A stretch of 64,000 nt of DNA. It comes from Verrucomicrobiota bacterium (GTDB lineage Bacteria; Verrucomicrobiota; Verrucomicrobiae; Limisphaerales; UBA11358). The stretch spans positions 1 to 64,000 of the forward strand of contig JACZKP010000003.1 in the NCBI GenBank assembly GCA_014860005.1, read 5' to 3'. Made by a program: the position numbers and the translations under genes. Shown one piece after another: positions 17,622-26,300 of the stretch; position 1 is the first letter of the stretch, and every line of letters starts with the position of its first letter. The notes beneath the pieces are model-generated. The model was not told the origin of the DNA and ran no database searches. It saw only the letters and a program-made list of their open reading frames with translations.

Positions 17622-17910
17622 ACCCCGACATGCTGGGAAAGAGTTGTTGTGAATAAGTTCAATAACTTTCTAATGGTGCGGTCGAATTCATTGCATTTCA
17701 TCGTCCCCAAGTGCCGCGCAACCCTTGCTGCTGCCATGTACTCCAACGTCAATCGCAGTCGCCACGCCCGCCCAAACATCGGACTGGTGCCCAAATGCCG
17801 GACAAGAGTGTCCCATTTGCCACCCAGCAGAAATGGGTCACGGGAGGCGTCGGCACGTCTGAGGAGGCTGCCCAGTGGCGCGTGATCGAAACATCCGGGC
17901 GACTGCCCGG

Positions 17911-18474
17911 TCAATTCCAGGAAAGGTCTTCGGGCATCTGGGCACGAAGCTTGTTTTTCCACCCGCCCTTGCGCCGCAGGATCGCGGGCCAGAGTTGTTG
18001 GGCCGGGGTGTCAAAAACCAGTTCGAGCGAAGCCGGGAAAGTCAGCCATGCCTTGCGCTTGAGTTCGTCCTCCAATTGCCCGCCGCTCCAACCGGCGTAG
18101 CCGGCGAACAGGCGGATCTTTTTCTGCGGCGAAAAGGATTCGCCAATCTCCACCAGCGCGTCGAGGGAATGACCCAGACTCACGTCGGGCAGGACGTTCG
18201 CCTCGGGCATAAAGGTATCCGAGTGCAGGAAACTCAACGCGGTGGGCTGCACCGGGCCACCAAGATATAGTGGACATTCCTTGAGCGTATCGGGCAGGTC
18301 CGCCACGATCATTTCGCCCACCTTGGTGCCAGTCGCACGATTGAGCACCAGGCCAAACGCACCTTCGGCGTCATGCTGACAGATCAAAACCACCGTGCGT
18401 TGAAAAAACGAACCTTGCAGTCCGCCGCTATCCAGCAGGAACTGGCCTTTGAGGTATTTCGATTTCTCCGGCAT
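17911..18474 (-). CDS. AlgH/YqgE family protein (DUF179)
   Basis: A 187-residue protein of the normal family length. Typical blocks are L-K-G-Q-F-L-L-D-S-G near the start, F-x-R-T-V-V-L-I-C-Q-H-D, G-A-F-G-L-V-L-N-R, G-G-P-V-Q, and R-L-F-A-G-Y-A-G-W-S-G-G-Q-L-E-x-E about two-thirds along. The last is the family hallmark. AlgH/YqgE is widely conserved and its molecular role is unsettled. It stands alone; the 289 bp downstream (17622-17910) has no convincing gene, only a degenerate frame. Confidence 0.92.
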   Translation of the reverse strand: MPEKSKYLKGQFLLDSGGLQGSFFQRTVVLICQHDAEGAFGLVLNRATGTKVGEMIVADLPDTLKECPLYLGGPVQPTALSFLHSDTFMPEANVLPDVSLGHSLDALVEIGESFSPQKKIRLFAGYAGWSGGQLEDELKRKAWLTFPASLELVFDTPAQQLWPAILRRKGGWKNKLRAQMPEDLSWN

Positions 18475-18534
18475 AACCGGCCTTCACATGATACAGATGC
18501 TTGCCGTGCTGCTAATCTCGACTAAATTCATTTC

Positions 18535-18654
18535 ATGTCAAAGCTTTGTATGCTGATCCTGTTGCTGGCCGCGCTGGCCGTGGGCGCGGGATGCAAGAGT
18601 CACTCCGGCAGTCGTGAATACATTCCCGGCCAGGGCTGGGTGCCAAACGACTGA
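18535..18654 (+). CDS. 39-residue predicted lipoprotein
   Basis: ATG 18535 opens a 39-residue frame: a short basic N-terminus, a hydrophobic core (M-L-I-L-L-L-A-A-L-A-V), a lipobox ending G-A-G-C at Cys21, and an 18-residue mature peptide containing Y-I-P-G-Q-G-W-V-P-N-D. The lipobox and end structure argue for a real gene despite the length. It is divergent from algH by 60 bp and convergent with transketolase. I assign no function. Confidence 0.6.
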   Translation: MSKLCMLILLLAALAVGAGCKSHSGSREYIPGQGWVPND

Positions 18655-18683
18655 GGCGGGACGACCGGCTTCGTCACGGTGGC

Positions 18684-18720
18684 AAATAAAAAATCCCGCG
18701 AACCAGGCGGATTCGCGGGA
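18684..18720 (-). terminator. Rho-independent terminator of transketolase
   Basis: A perfect 9-bp stem (18694-18702 with 18712-18720) is followed on the minus strand by TTTTTTATTT. It is 26 bp past the tkt stop, and may also cover the small lipoprotein from the other side. Confidence 0.85.
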
Positions 18721-18745
18721 GATGGGATTAAATTATTCTTTGCGG

Positions 18746-20584
18746 TTAGACCAGCGCCTTCACCTTCTTCGCAATCGCAGCGGCATCAATGCCGAACATC
18801 GCCAGCAGTTCTTCCGGCTTGCCTGACCTTGGAAGCCCCGTAACCGCCAGCTTGTGGACTTTGATGCCTTCGGCGCTGAGTTCGCCCGCCACCGCGTCAC
18901 CCAGCCCGCCCTCGGTGTAGTGATCCTCGACCGTAATGACTGTGTGGTTGGTTTTTTGGGCGGCACTGCGAATCACGTCCTTGGCCAGCGGTTTGATGCT
19001 GTAAGCGTCAATGACCGTGATGCCGATGCCTTCCTGCTTGAGCGTATCCGCCGCCTTCAAGGCTTCGTGCAACGTGACGCCCGCTGCTACAACGGTGGCC
19101 TTGTCACCTGCGCTCTGCCGCAACACCTTGGCGCCACCGATGGGAAATGCTTCTTCGTTACTGTAGATCACTGGTGTCTTCGGACGCGACGTGCGCAAGA
19201 AGCTGATGCCACGCGTCAGTGCCATTTGTTCCACCAACTTCTCCGTGCTGACCGCGTCGCAGGGATATAACACCGTGCTGCCGGCAATGGCGCGCATCAT
19301 GGCCAAGTCTTCCAGCGCCATCTGGGAAGGGCCGTCCTCGCCGATGCTTACGCCCACGTGCGAACCGGCAAGTTTAAGGTTGGCCATCGAAATGCCCGCC
19401 ACGCGAATCTGGTCGTAGGTACGCGCGAGAAAACACGCAAAGGTGGAAGCGAAAGGCACCTTGCCGCGCGCCCCCATGCCCGTGGCCACGCCCACCATGT
19501 TTTGTTCCGCGATGAAACATTCCGTGAAACGATCCGGCAGTTTCTTGAAAAACTTCTCGGCAAATGTGGAGTTCTTGGTGTCTCCGTCCAGCGCCACCAC
19601 CCGGGAATCCGCCTCGCCGATGCGCGTAATCGCATTGCCGTACGCCTCGCGCGTCGCCACCGCGGCTCCGGGTTGATAGTCCAATGCCGGGTAACTGGCC
19701 GGCGCGGCGGTTGGTGGCGCGGAAAACTGGTTGGGAACCGGAATCGCGACGCCGCTGGCCGTCCTGGCGCTGGGCTGCAACTCCGCGATGGCCTTCGCCG
19801 CTTCCTCAGCATTCAATGGCTTTCCATGCCAGCCATCCTTATCCTGCAAAAATGATACTCCCGCGCCCTTGTATGTCTTGGCGAGAATCACCAGCGGCTG
19901 ATCATTCAGACCCACACCGCTCAAAACCTCCATGATTTCCTCAAGGTCGTGCCCATCCACGTCCTCGACGCGCCAGCCAAAAGCTTCAAAGCGTTTGCGA
20001 TAAATTCCGATATCGTGACCAAACGCCGTGGCCTGGCTTTGGCCGAGCCGGTTGAGGTCCACGACGGCAATCAAATTGTTGAGTTTGTAAACGCCAGCCA
20101 GCGAAGCCGCCTCCCAAACTGCGCCCTCCGCGAGTTCGCCGTCGCCGAGCAGCACGTAGGTGTTGTAATCGAATTGGTCCAGTCGTGCGGCCAGCGCCAT
20201 GCCCACGCCGACACTCAAACCCTGGCCCAGCGAACCGGTTGCCACATCTACAAACGGCAGCCGCGGTGTGGGGTGCCCTTCCAGGTCGCTGCCAATCTGG
20301 CGGAGCTTGAGCAAGTCCTCTACGGGAAACAGGCCGGCTTCCGCCCAGGCGGCGTAAAGCAATGGCGCGGCATGGCCTTTGGAGAGCACAAAACGGTCAT
20401 TGTTGTGGTACTGCGGGTTCTTCGGGTCGTAACGCATCTGCCCAAAGAAAAGCGCCGCCGTCACGTCGGCTGCCGAGCAACAGGAAGTGGGATGCCCGCT
20501 GCCCGCCGCAGTCGTGGCCGCGATGGAGTGGATCCGCAACTGATTGGCAATACCTTTCAGCAATTCGATGTCAGTTTCAATCAT
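18746..20584 (-). CDS. tkt: Transketolase
   Basis: A 612-residue thiamine-diphosphate enzyme of the pentose phosphate pathway that transfers two-carbon units between sugar phosphates. The N-terminal domain has G-S-G-H-P-T and the TPP-binding motif G-D-G-E-L-A-E-G followed by V-V-D-L-N-R. The pyrimidine domain has the catalytic glutamate in F-I-A-E-Q-N-M-V-G. A C-terminal domain carries V-I-D-A-Y-S-I-K-P and V-E-D-H-Y-T-E-G-G. The length (~610) fits the short, animal-like transketolase group, not the ~660-residue E. coli type. Single gene with its own terminator. Confidence 0.95.
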   Translation of the reverse strand: MIETDIELLKGIANQLRIHSIAATTAAGSGHPTSCCSAADVTAALFFGQMRYDPKNPQYHNNDRFVLSKGHAAPLLYAAWAEAGLFPVEDLLKLRQIGSDLEGHPTPRLPFVDVATGSLGQGLSVGVGMALAARLDQFDYNTYVLLGDGELAEGAVWEAASLAGVYKLNNLIAVVDLNRLGQSQATAFGHDIGIYRKRFEAFGWRVEDVDGHDLEEIMEVLSGVGLNDQPLVILAKTYKGAGVSFLQDKDGWHGKPLNAEEAAKAIAELQPSARTASGVAIPVPNQFSAPPTAAPASYPALDYQPGAAVATREAYGNAITRIGEADSRVVALDGDTKNSTFAEKFFKKLPDRFTECFIAEQNMVGVATGMGARGKVPFASTFACFLARTYDQIRVAGISMANLKLAGSHVGVSIGEDGPSQMALEDLAMMRAIAGSTVLYPCDAVSTEKLVEQMALTRGISFLRTSRPKTPVIYSNEEAFPIGGAKVLRQSAGDKATVVAAGVTLHEALKAADTLKQEGIGITVIDAYSIKPLAKDVIRSAAQKTNHTVITVEDHYTEGGLGDAVAGELSAEGIKVHKLAVTGLPRSGKPEELLAMFGIDAAAIAKKVKALV

Positions 20585-20655
20585 GGAGCGGGGAATCTAC
20601 GCCACTTAAGCCCAAAGCCAAGGATGAAAATTCCCCTGGCAAGGGCCATAAATCT

Positions 20656-21339
20656 CTACGGAGGCAGGGCGTGGCCGGGACCGGAACACGTTGGGGACAT
20701 CCCAACTGCGTTCAAGGTGTAACTGCCACCGGCCGGACACGCGGGCAAAACCCCATCCTTCAGGTAGGCAGCAAGCTCATCCCAGGTCGGCTGGGTGCCA
20801 ACCGGTTTCCGGTTCTCCAGCGCCCACTGTTGTTTGGCGCCGTCAATCTGCCGGAGTTGGTGGAGGCAGGCGTTGGCTTGCGCCTGTTCGGGGGTCACGG
20901 CCAGTCCGTAGCGCTGCTGGAACTGCTGCTGGGCGCGCAAAGCTTCCGGGGAAGGTGCCGTGTTTGTAGCGAGGGCTTGGGCTTGGGCCTGAATCGCTTG
21001 CGCTTGGGCTTGGGCGGCTTGGGTCTGGGCGTGCGCCTGCTCGGCTTGGACCTGGGCGGCTTGGGCTTGTTGCGACAATTGCTGCTTGTCGTCCCGCAAC
21101 TGGCGGACTTCATTGCGCAACCGGAGCAAGTCTTCGGTGTTCTTGCGTAAGCGGGTCAATTCATCGCTGGACACCCGACCTGCCTTCAACTCCTCGTTCT
21201 CCGTGCGCAGGCGGTCCAGTTCTACAAGTTCCTGTTTCAACTCCGCCAACTCCGTGGACTTGGATCGCTGGGAGACATGGGAAAAATAGGCGCTGCCCAA
21301 AGCGAGCAGGGCAACGAGCCAGGGCAAAAATGTTTTCAT
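20656..21339 (-). CDS. Membrane-anchored coiled-coil protein with pseudopilin-like C-terminus
   Basis: A 227-residue protein. One N-terminal membrane segment (about 4-20, F-L-P-W-L-V-A-L-L-A-L) is followed by a long coiled coil (about 25-125) rich in Glu, Leu, Arg and then Gln/Ala repeats (A-Q-A-Q). The C-terminal ~70 residues (A-C-L-H-Q-L-R-Q-I-D-G-A-K-Q-Q-W-A-L-E, then W-D-E-L, Y-L and C-P-A-G-G-S-Y) match the globular end of Verrucomicrobia type II secretion pseudopilin-like proteins, but the prepilin cleavage motif is absent. It is probably an envelope protein of unknown role. The start at 21339 is chosen for the membrane segment. Confidence 0.75.
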   Translation of the reverse strand: MKTFLPWLVALLALGSAYFSHVSQRSKSTELAELKQELVELDRLRTENEELKAGRVSSDELTRLRKNTEDLLRLRNEVRQLRDDKQQLSQQAQAAQVQAEQAHAQTQAAQAQAQAIQAQAQALATNTAPSPEALRAQQQFQQRYGLAVTPEQAQANACLHQLRQIDGAKQQWALENRKPVGTQPTWDELAAYLKDGVLPACPAGGSYTLNAVGMSPTCSGPGHALPP

Positions 21340-21713
21340 AGTTTTCCGGGCAACAGTTGGTTCAGGTGCAATCCTGATGATGATCTTGCGGGCTTTACTA
21401 TAGTTCCAGGCTGCAAAACTCAAGCGCAGAACACTCGCGCAAACACAACCTCGTAGCTGTCCGGCGGAGGTTGAGAAACGTTCGACTTATTTCATCGAGC
21501 ATCCGGCCCGCAAGGCGGCTGCCAGAATTATCGTGATTTTTCGGCTGGCAGTGGCAACCCGAATTGATCAGCCATGTTGTCGCGAACAATGCAAATCCAT
21601 TGTCAACAAACCTTCACCCGCCCGAAGCAATACCCCTTTGGTGCCACCGCGCGGTCGCTGCGACAGGCGGTGCTATCCCTGGCCTTGGCTGTCCGATTCA
21701 TCCTTGTGCAGAC
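21340..21713. other. Intergenic stretch without a supported gene
   Basis: This holds the promoter side of the coiled-coil gene and then sequence leading into the DUF1501 remnant. Frames here have no recognisable protein. The expected first ~250 codons of a DUF1501 gene are missing, so a deletion or replacement joint probably lies near 21700. Confidence 0.5.
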
Positions 21714-21949
21714 CGCGTGCCCGAAGTCATAGACCTGTCCGGCGAACCGGAGCATGTCTTCGACCTTTACGGCGCGGATTCAAAGAAGCCCGGCACGTTC
21801 GCCGCGAATTGCCTGCTCGCTCGCCGTCTGGCGGAACGGGGCGTGAAATTCATTCAGCTTTATCATCAGGGCTGGGACCAGCATGGCAATCTGCCAAAAG
21901 GCATCCAGCAGCAATGCCGGGAAACCGACCAAGCCAGCGCCGCCCTTAT
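21714..21949 (+). pseudogene. DUF1501 gene remnant, 5' fragment, cut by an insertion sequence
   Basis: The frame reads [31 protein letters not shown] and G-W-D-Q-H, typical of the middle of DUF1501 (sulfatase-like, usually Tat-exported, ~450-490 residues). Its N-terminal half is absent, so the gene was already broken upstream. It ends A-S-A-A-L at the TTAT duplication of the insertion sequence. Removing the element and one TTAT copy joins it in frame to 23974 as A-A-L-I-S-D-L-K-Q-R. Confidence 0.85.
21946..21949. repeat. Target-site duplication TTAT, left copy
   Basis: TTAT abuts the left terminal inverted repeat and is repeated at 23974-23977. Collapsing the two copies restores the DUF1501 reading frame exactly. 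Confidence 0.85.
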
Positions 21950-23973
21950 CCCGACTTCCGCTATTCAGGGTGGAATGATGACGCAAGTGGTTGGCATCCA
22001 ATCCAGCGATCAAAAAGGTCTGCACTACAGAGGCTCATTCGACCAGTTTGCCTGATGTGGTAATCCTCGGCGGTGGCTGTTCCGGCAGGGTGAGCTTCAT
22101 CTGATTCAGCAATACTTGAAGTTCCTTCTCCGGCTGGGTGTAGCGCGGCAGGATTACGTGTCGGCTATCGGTCGTCGGCAGATGAACGTCGATCATCTGC
22201 ACCGCCGCAAATTTCTCCAGCACGGATCGCGGCGTGAGGCCAGGCGCCAGATCACGCAGCCATCGGCGCAACGTCACGTGCAAACAATACGCCAGGAACG
22301 ACACGAATAGGTGCGCTTCAATCCGATCTTCTCTCCGGTGATAAACCGGTCGCAATGACAGATCACCTTTGAGATTCTTGAACGCTTCCTCAACCTGCGT
22401 GAGTTGAATGTAGTATTCCCAGAGCTTGACCGGATCCGCCTCCGTCAGGTTGGTGCGCAGCAGGTAACGCCCTTCGCGTCGGCGCACTTGGCGCAGCTTG
22501 GCTTTGCGCAAGCGCCACGTGAAGGTCTGCGCGTTGATTTCTTCATCCTTTTTGGGCACGCGCAGGGCGACCAGGCGCCAGGCACTTGGCCATTGCTGCC
22601 GGGCGGCGCCGAGTTTCATCAGCAAGTCGTCCCGCTTGAGTTGTTTCATCTGGCGCAGTTCGGGCAGGCGCTGCCACAACGCCTTGAGCTGGCGCCGGCG
22701 CATCGCCCGTTCCTTGCCGATCCGCGACGCGCTCTGCGCCAACACGTAGCACTCGCCTTCCTGCCGCAGCAGTTTGACGGTGATTCCCGCGCGGACTTTC
22801 TGCCAGGGGAGCTCGGTCAAGGCGGCCTCCAGCTTGCTCAATCGGCCCTTGGGCGTGCCCACGAGGTAATGGACCGGCGGATCGCTCCGGCGCATTTGCT
22901 CGAGCGTTTCCTCCGTGGGAATGCCCCGATCCATCACCCACACCCGGCGCGCCTTGCCATACTGCTTTTCAATCGAGGCCAGCGCCGAGTTGAGCGTCTT
23001 CTTGTCGAGCGTGTTTCCCGGAAGCACTTCGTAGCCGAGCGGAAAACCTTCCGGCGTGACCACCAGCGCGATGACCACCTGCACGCAATCAAAGCGCTTG
23101 TCCCGGCTGTAACCAAACCGGCGTTTGTCGCCTTGGGCAAAGGGTGGATCACTTTCGAAATACGTGCTGGTCAGGTCGTAGAGCAACACGTCAAAGCGCG
23201 CGGCAAACAGATCCTTCCAGCGCTCCTGCAAATGCGAGAAGAGCGCCGCCTTGTGTCCGGTCAATTGATCCAGACAACGATAGAGCGTGTCGTCGGCGGC
23301 CAGGCGGTAATCGGCTCCGAGCAGATCGGCCATCGCGCTCTTGTCGAACCATTCCCGGTGCAGCCGCCATTCGCTGCCCGGATCGATGAGCCGGTAGCTG
23401 ACCAGGGTTTGCAACACATGATCCCAACGGGTGCCTTTGCGGCTGGCCGGCAGATGCTCGCTCCAGAAGTTGTCCAGCCCGAGCTTCTGGTAGAGAACAT
23501 TGGCCAGCCAGCAGGCGCCCCACTGCCGGGGGCGGCGCAGCTCCAATTGATCCAGGCGGATGCGGACGATGTTGTCGTCCTCCACCGCGGGAGAACGTTC
23601 CTCGGGAAAGAGCGCTACGGTGCGAGCCCTGGTGGAACCGGTTTCAAAGACTTCAATCGTCTTGCGCCAGGCAGCCTGTTGGGAGGAGTTGATTTCGCCC
23701 AGGTAAAGCACATGCCGCTGAACCACCTTGCGGCCACCATCAACGCGCCGGTTTTCGACCAGACTCCAGTAGTGATGCGCCTTGCCGTCTTTGAACCGCG
23801 TGCTCTCTTTGAGAAACATATTGGCTTTGGATTATGCACAGGCCCACGCAAAGAAAAAGAGGGTTGGTCTGCACTACAGCACATTTGAGAAATCCGCAGC
23901 CACATGGGCAACAACTTACGAAACAAAGACCCCGAAAAATCGCTGTTTCCCCAGTCGAATAGCGGAAGTCGGG
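21950..23973 (-). mobile_element. Complete insertion sequence, IS1634-like
   Basis: A 2024-bp element bounded by 17-bp perfect terminal inverted repeats (CCCGACTTCCGCTATTC at 21950-21966, reverse complement at 23957-23973) and a TTAT target duplication. It carries one transposase gene on the minus strand. The 14-base string GGTCTGCACTACAG occurs as a direct repeat near both ends (about 22017 and 23867). Intact ends, duplication and frame suggest a recent insertion. Confidence 0.92.
22035..23819 (-). CDS. IS1634/IS4-superfamily DDE transposase
   Basis: A 594-residue transposase of the usual IS1634 length. The N-terminal part has Y-L-G-E-I-N and L-F-P-E-E. The catalytic core has the first Asp in [10 protein letters not shown], the second in V-W-V-M-D-R-G-I-P and the Glu in [11 protein letters not shown], with the downstream R-P-V-Y-H typical of this group. 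All three catalytic positions and the full reading frame are present, so the enzyme is probably active. It is the only gene in the element. Confidence 0.93.
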   Translation of the reverse strand: MFLKESTRFKDGKAHHYWSLVENRRVDGGRKVVQRHVLYLGEINSSQQAAWRKTIEVFETGSTRARTVALFPEERSPAVEDDNIVRIRLDQLELRRPRQWGACWLANVLYQKLGLDNFWSEHLPASRKGTRWDHVLQTLVSYRLIDPGSEWRLHREWFDKSAMADLLGADYRLAADDTLYRCLDQLTGHKAALFSHLQERWKDLFAARFDVLLYDLTSTYFESDPPFAQGDKRRFGYSRDKRFDCVQVVIALVVTPEGFPLGYEVLPGNTLDKKTLNSALASIEKQYGKARRVWVMDRGIPTEETLEQMRRSDPPVHYLVGTPKGRLSKLEAALTELPWQKVRAGITVKLLRQEGECYVLAQSASRIGKERAMRRRQLKALWQRLPELRQMKQLKRDDLLMKLGAARQQWPSAWRLVALRVPKKDEEINAQTFTWRLRKAKLRQVRRREGRYLLRTNLTEADPVKLWEYYIQLTQVEEAFKNLKGDLSLRPVYHRREDRIEAHLFVSFLAYCLHVTLRRWLRDLAPGLTPRSVLEKFAAVQMIDVHLPTTDSRHVILPRYTQPEKELQVLLNQMKLTLPEQPPPRITTSGKLVE

Positions 23974-24335
23974 TTATCAGCGATCTCAAACAACGCGGTT
24001 TGCTGGAAGATACGCTGGTGGTGTGGGGCGGCGAATTTGGGCGCACCAATTACTCGCAAGGCAAACTCACAGCCACCGATTACGGACGCGATCATCATCC
24101 GCGCTGCTTCACCGTCTGGCTGGCCGGCGGCGGCGTGAAGCCCGGCCTGGTTTACGGCTCGACCGATGAATTCGGTTACAACATCGCCACCGACGGCGTC
24201 CACGTGCATGACTTCCACGCCACCTTGCTGCATCTGTTGGGCGTGGATCATGAGCGCCTGACGTATTTCCATCAGGGCCGCCGCTTCCGGCTCACCGATG
24301 TGCATGGCAAGGTGGTAAAGGCGATTCTCGCGTAA
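23974..24335 (+). pseudogene. DUF1501 gene remnant, 3' fragment
   Basis: The DUF1501 frame resumes after the element with [17 protein letters not shown], then G-G-E-F-G-R-T and H-H-P-R-C-F, and ends [11 protein letters not shown] at a TAA. The C-terminal motifs are intact. With the 5' half missing and the insertion in place, no full product is possible. DUF1501 genes often pair with DUF1553/DUF1549 cytochrome genes in this phylum; none is present here. Confidence 0.88.
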
Positions 24336-24405
24336 GTCCGCAGCAACACGCCGCTCAAACCCAGCGATCAACTCCGGTTAGCGGATGCCGGCCCGGTCCT
24401 GTGCT

Positions 24406-25377
24406 TCAAGAATTGCACCAGAGGATTACGGGGAACACCCCGAGTAGGTAGAAGACGGTGTTGGAAACAAAGAGCACCGAGGCTTCCGCGGGACGCAGGC
24501 CGAACATGTTGGCCAGGGCCACCATGGTCACGGACGTGGGCACGAAGCCCTGGATCAGGAACGCGCCCCGCCGCAGACCTTCAAGCGGCCAGGGCGTGAC
24601 GCTCATCAAGGCCACCACTGCAACCGCGACCATGGCGCCCAGCAGGAAACGAGTGACGGCCAGTCCCGCGACCAGGCGCCAGAGTTGCGGCGCGTGGCCC
24701 AAACGAAGGCGCAGTCCAATCCCGAAAAATGCCAGCGGCGTGACCGTGTAAACCAACACGTCCACGACACGCCATGCCCCTACCCAGTCCGGGCGCGGCA
24801 CTCCCCACAACGACATCAGAATCGCCACTGCCACGATGGGCAGGCCAATGGACCGCCAGTTCAGGAGGCTGTGTCGCATCAGCGTCGCCAGTGAACCCGC
24901 CCGCGCTGGTTGCACGGTGGCGTAATGGCGAGCCAGCGGATAGAGGAAAAGCACGGTGGCCGGGATGATCAGCACCATGTAGAGATTGCCCAATCCCATG
25001 CCTTCCTCTCCGTGCAGGAGGAACAGCACAAAGGCGCCCATCGTGAAACCGTTGTTGCCCGTGCCGGTGGCGATGGCAAACAAACCGCGCTCGGCCCGAT
25101 CACGCGTCACCAATCGTGCCAGCGGCAAGCCCAGAAAGGTCATGAGCACCAGATGCAAAACCGCCAGCACGGGTAACACCAGGTCCGTCGGCGCAAGTCG
25201 CATGCCCCAGATGCTCAACGCGCCGACCAAGGGATAACCCCCGACCGCGACGAAGGTCATGATGCGCTCGGCAACGCCCTCCCCGAGCCACGCCCGGCGG
25301 CGACAGACGTAACCCGCCGCGCCCGAGGCCAGGATCAACACAGCGGCAAGCAGGAACTTGCCGAGAATGTCAGTCAT
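24406..25377 (-). CDS. AEC (auxin efflux carrier) family permease
   Basis: A 323-residue integral membrane protein with about ten hydrophobic segments in two similar halves. Family features are G-T-G-N-N-G-F-T-M-G midway and F-V-P-T-S-V-T-M-V-A-L-A-N near the end, the broken-helix regions of AEC/BART transporters. Substrates in the family range from malate to auxin, so none is proposed firmly. It starts 13 bp after the ThuA gene and is the last gene of a four-gene minus-strand operon (28275 to 24406), which suggests export or import of an organic acid or sugar acid linked to that pathway. Confidence 0.88.
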   Translation of the reverse strand: MTDILGKFLLAAVLILASGAAGYVCRRRAWLGEGVAERIMTFVAVGGYPLVGALSIWGMRLAPTDLVLPVLAVLHLVLMTFLGLPLARLVTRDRAERGLFAIATGTGNNGFTMGAFVLFLLHGEEGMGLGNLYMVLIIPATVLFLYPLARHYATVQPARAGSLATLMRHSLLNWRSIGLPIVAVAILMSLWGVPRPDWVGAWRVVDVLVYTVTPLAFFGIGLRLRLGHAPQLWRLVAGLAVTRFLLGAMVAVAVVALMSVTPWPLEGLRRGAFLIQGFVPTSVTMVALANMFGLRPAEASVLFVSNTVFYLLGVFPVILWCNS

Positions 25378-25390
25378 CCGGTCGCAGGAT

Positions 25391-26275
25391 TCAGCGCCGG
25401 CCTTTGTTGTCCCAGTTTGCGGCGAGTTCCTCCGGCGTAACTGTGGAGGCTACACCATTCGGCGGCACGTCGGCTTTGGCCACCCAGAGAATCGCGTTGA
25501 GCACCAGTTTGCGGAAGTCGTCGTGCCCCCAGTTCTTGTGGAAATGCGCGCCGGTAAATCCGAAACCGCGTCCGCCATTGGGGCGCTCCGCTGCCCAGGC
25601 GACATGCACGGGTTCACCTCGCGCGACGATGCCGCGCACGGCGGGATTGCCGGAATGCGGGCCATCGTTGCGATTTGTGGTACTGCCGTCCGGGATGGCG
25701 CTCAGAATTGGCGTCACGCCCTGCATGCCTTCGCGGAAACGCATGTTGAAATACCATTCGTCTCGGATTTCAAACGGCTTCACGCCTTGGGTAATTGGGT
25801 GTTTGGGTAGTTTCGTGAAGTCGCCGTCCCAATGCGGATTCACCGACCAATGAATTTCAAATGCACCACCGATCCAGTCAATGAACTCCTTCTGGCCTTT
25901 GTCCTTGGTGGGTTCACAGGCGTAATGAATCGCCGCCAGGCCCACGCCTTTGTCCATCAACGCGCCGATGGTTTTGAGCCGGTCACCTTGCAGGAACGGA
26001 TGGCCGCCGCCGCCATCAGCATAGACCACCACCGCCGCCGCGCCGTCGAAAGCCGTCGAGGGGTCATCAGGCCAACCGTTGGTGTAAACGACCGACGTGA
26101 CCCCCGGCACTTTATCGAGGCAGGATTTGAGTAAGAGGCAACCGGCGCGGTGCTCATGGTCGCCGGGGCCATGACTGGGCCGGCCCGCGACGAAAACGAT
26201 TTTTTTGTCAGCCGCCAGACCGTCGGCGGCAAACAAAGCACCCAGCAAACACAAACCAATCCATGTCCGTTTCAT
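25391..26275 (-). CDS. Secreted ThuA domain protein
   Basis: A 294-residue protein with a signal peptide (1-21, M-K-R-T-W-I-G-L-C-L-L-G-A-L-F-A-A-D). The ThuA domain, a class I glutamine amidotransferase-like fold, shows V-F-V-A-G-R-P-S-H, V-V-V-Y-A-D-G-G-G-G-H, G-L-A-A-I-H-Y, and late F-G-F-T-G-A-H-F-H-K-N-W. ThuA was first linked to trehalose use in rhizobia, and later work places it in 3-keto-disaccharide metabolism. The start at 26275 is chosen for the signal peptide; the open frame extends 86 codons further without homology. Gene spacing to DUF1080 is 25 bp. Confidence 0.9.
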   Translation of the reverse strand: MKRTWIGLCLLGALFAADGLAADKKIVFVAGRPSHGPGDHEHRAGCLLLKSCLDKVPGVTSVVYTNGWPDDPSTAFDGAAAVVVYADGGGGHPFLQGDRLKTIGALMDKGVGLAAIHYACEPTKDKGQKEFIDWIGGAFEIHWSVNPHWDGDFTKLPKHPITQGVKPFEIRDEWYFNMRFREGMQGVTPILSAIPDGSTTNRNDGPHSGNPAVRGIVARGEPVHVAWAAERPNGGRGFGFTGAHFHKNWGHDDFRKLVLNAILWVAKADVPPNGVASTVTPEELAANWDNKGRR

Positions 26276-26300
26276 ACTTCTCCCTTCGTGTTGTTTCACT

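Noticed and set aside
17622..17910. Minus-strand frame between the hypothetical gene and algH
   Set aside because: Composition is irregular, start and end do not fit a protein, and no family is recognised; left as intergenic with possible degenerate repeats.
22404..23888. 494-residue + strand frame inside the insertion sequence
   Set aside because: Antisense to the transposase; a His/Gln/Arg-rich shadow with no family features.
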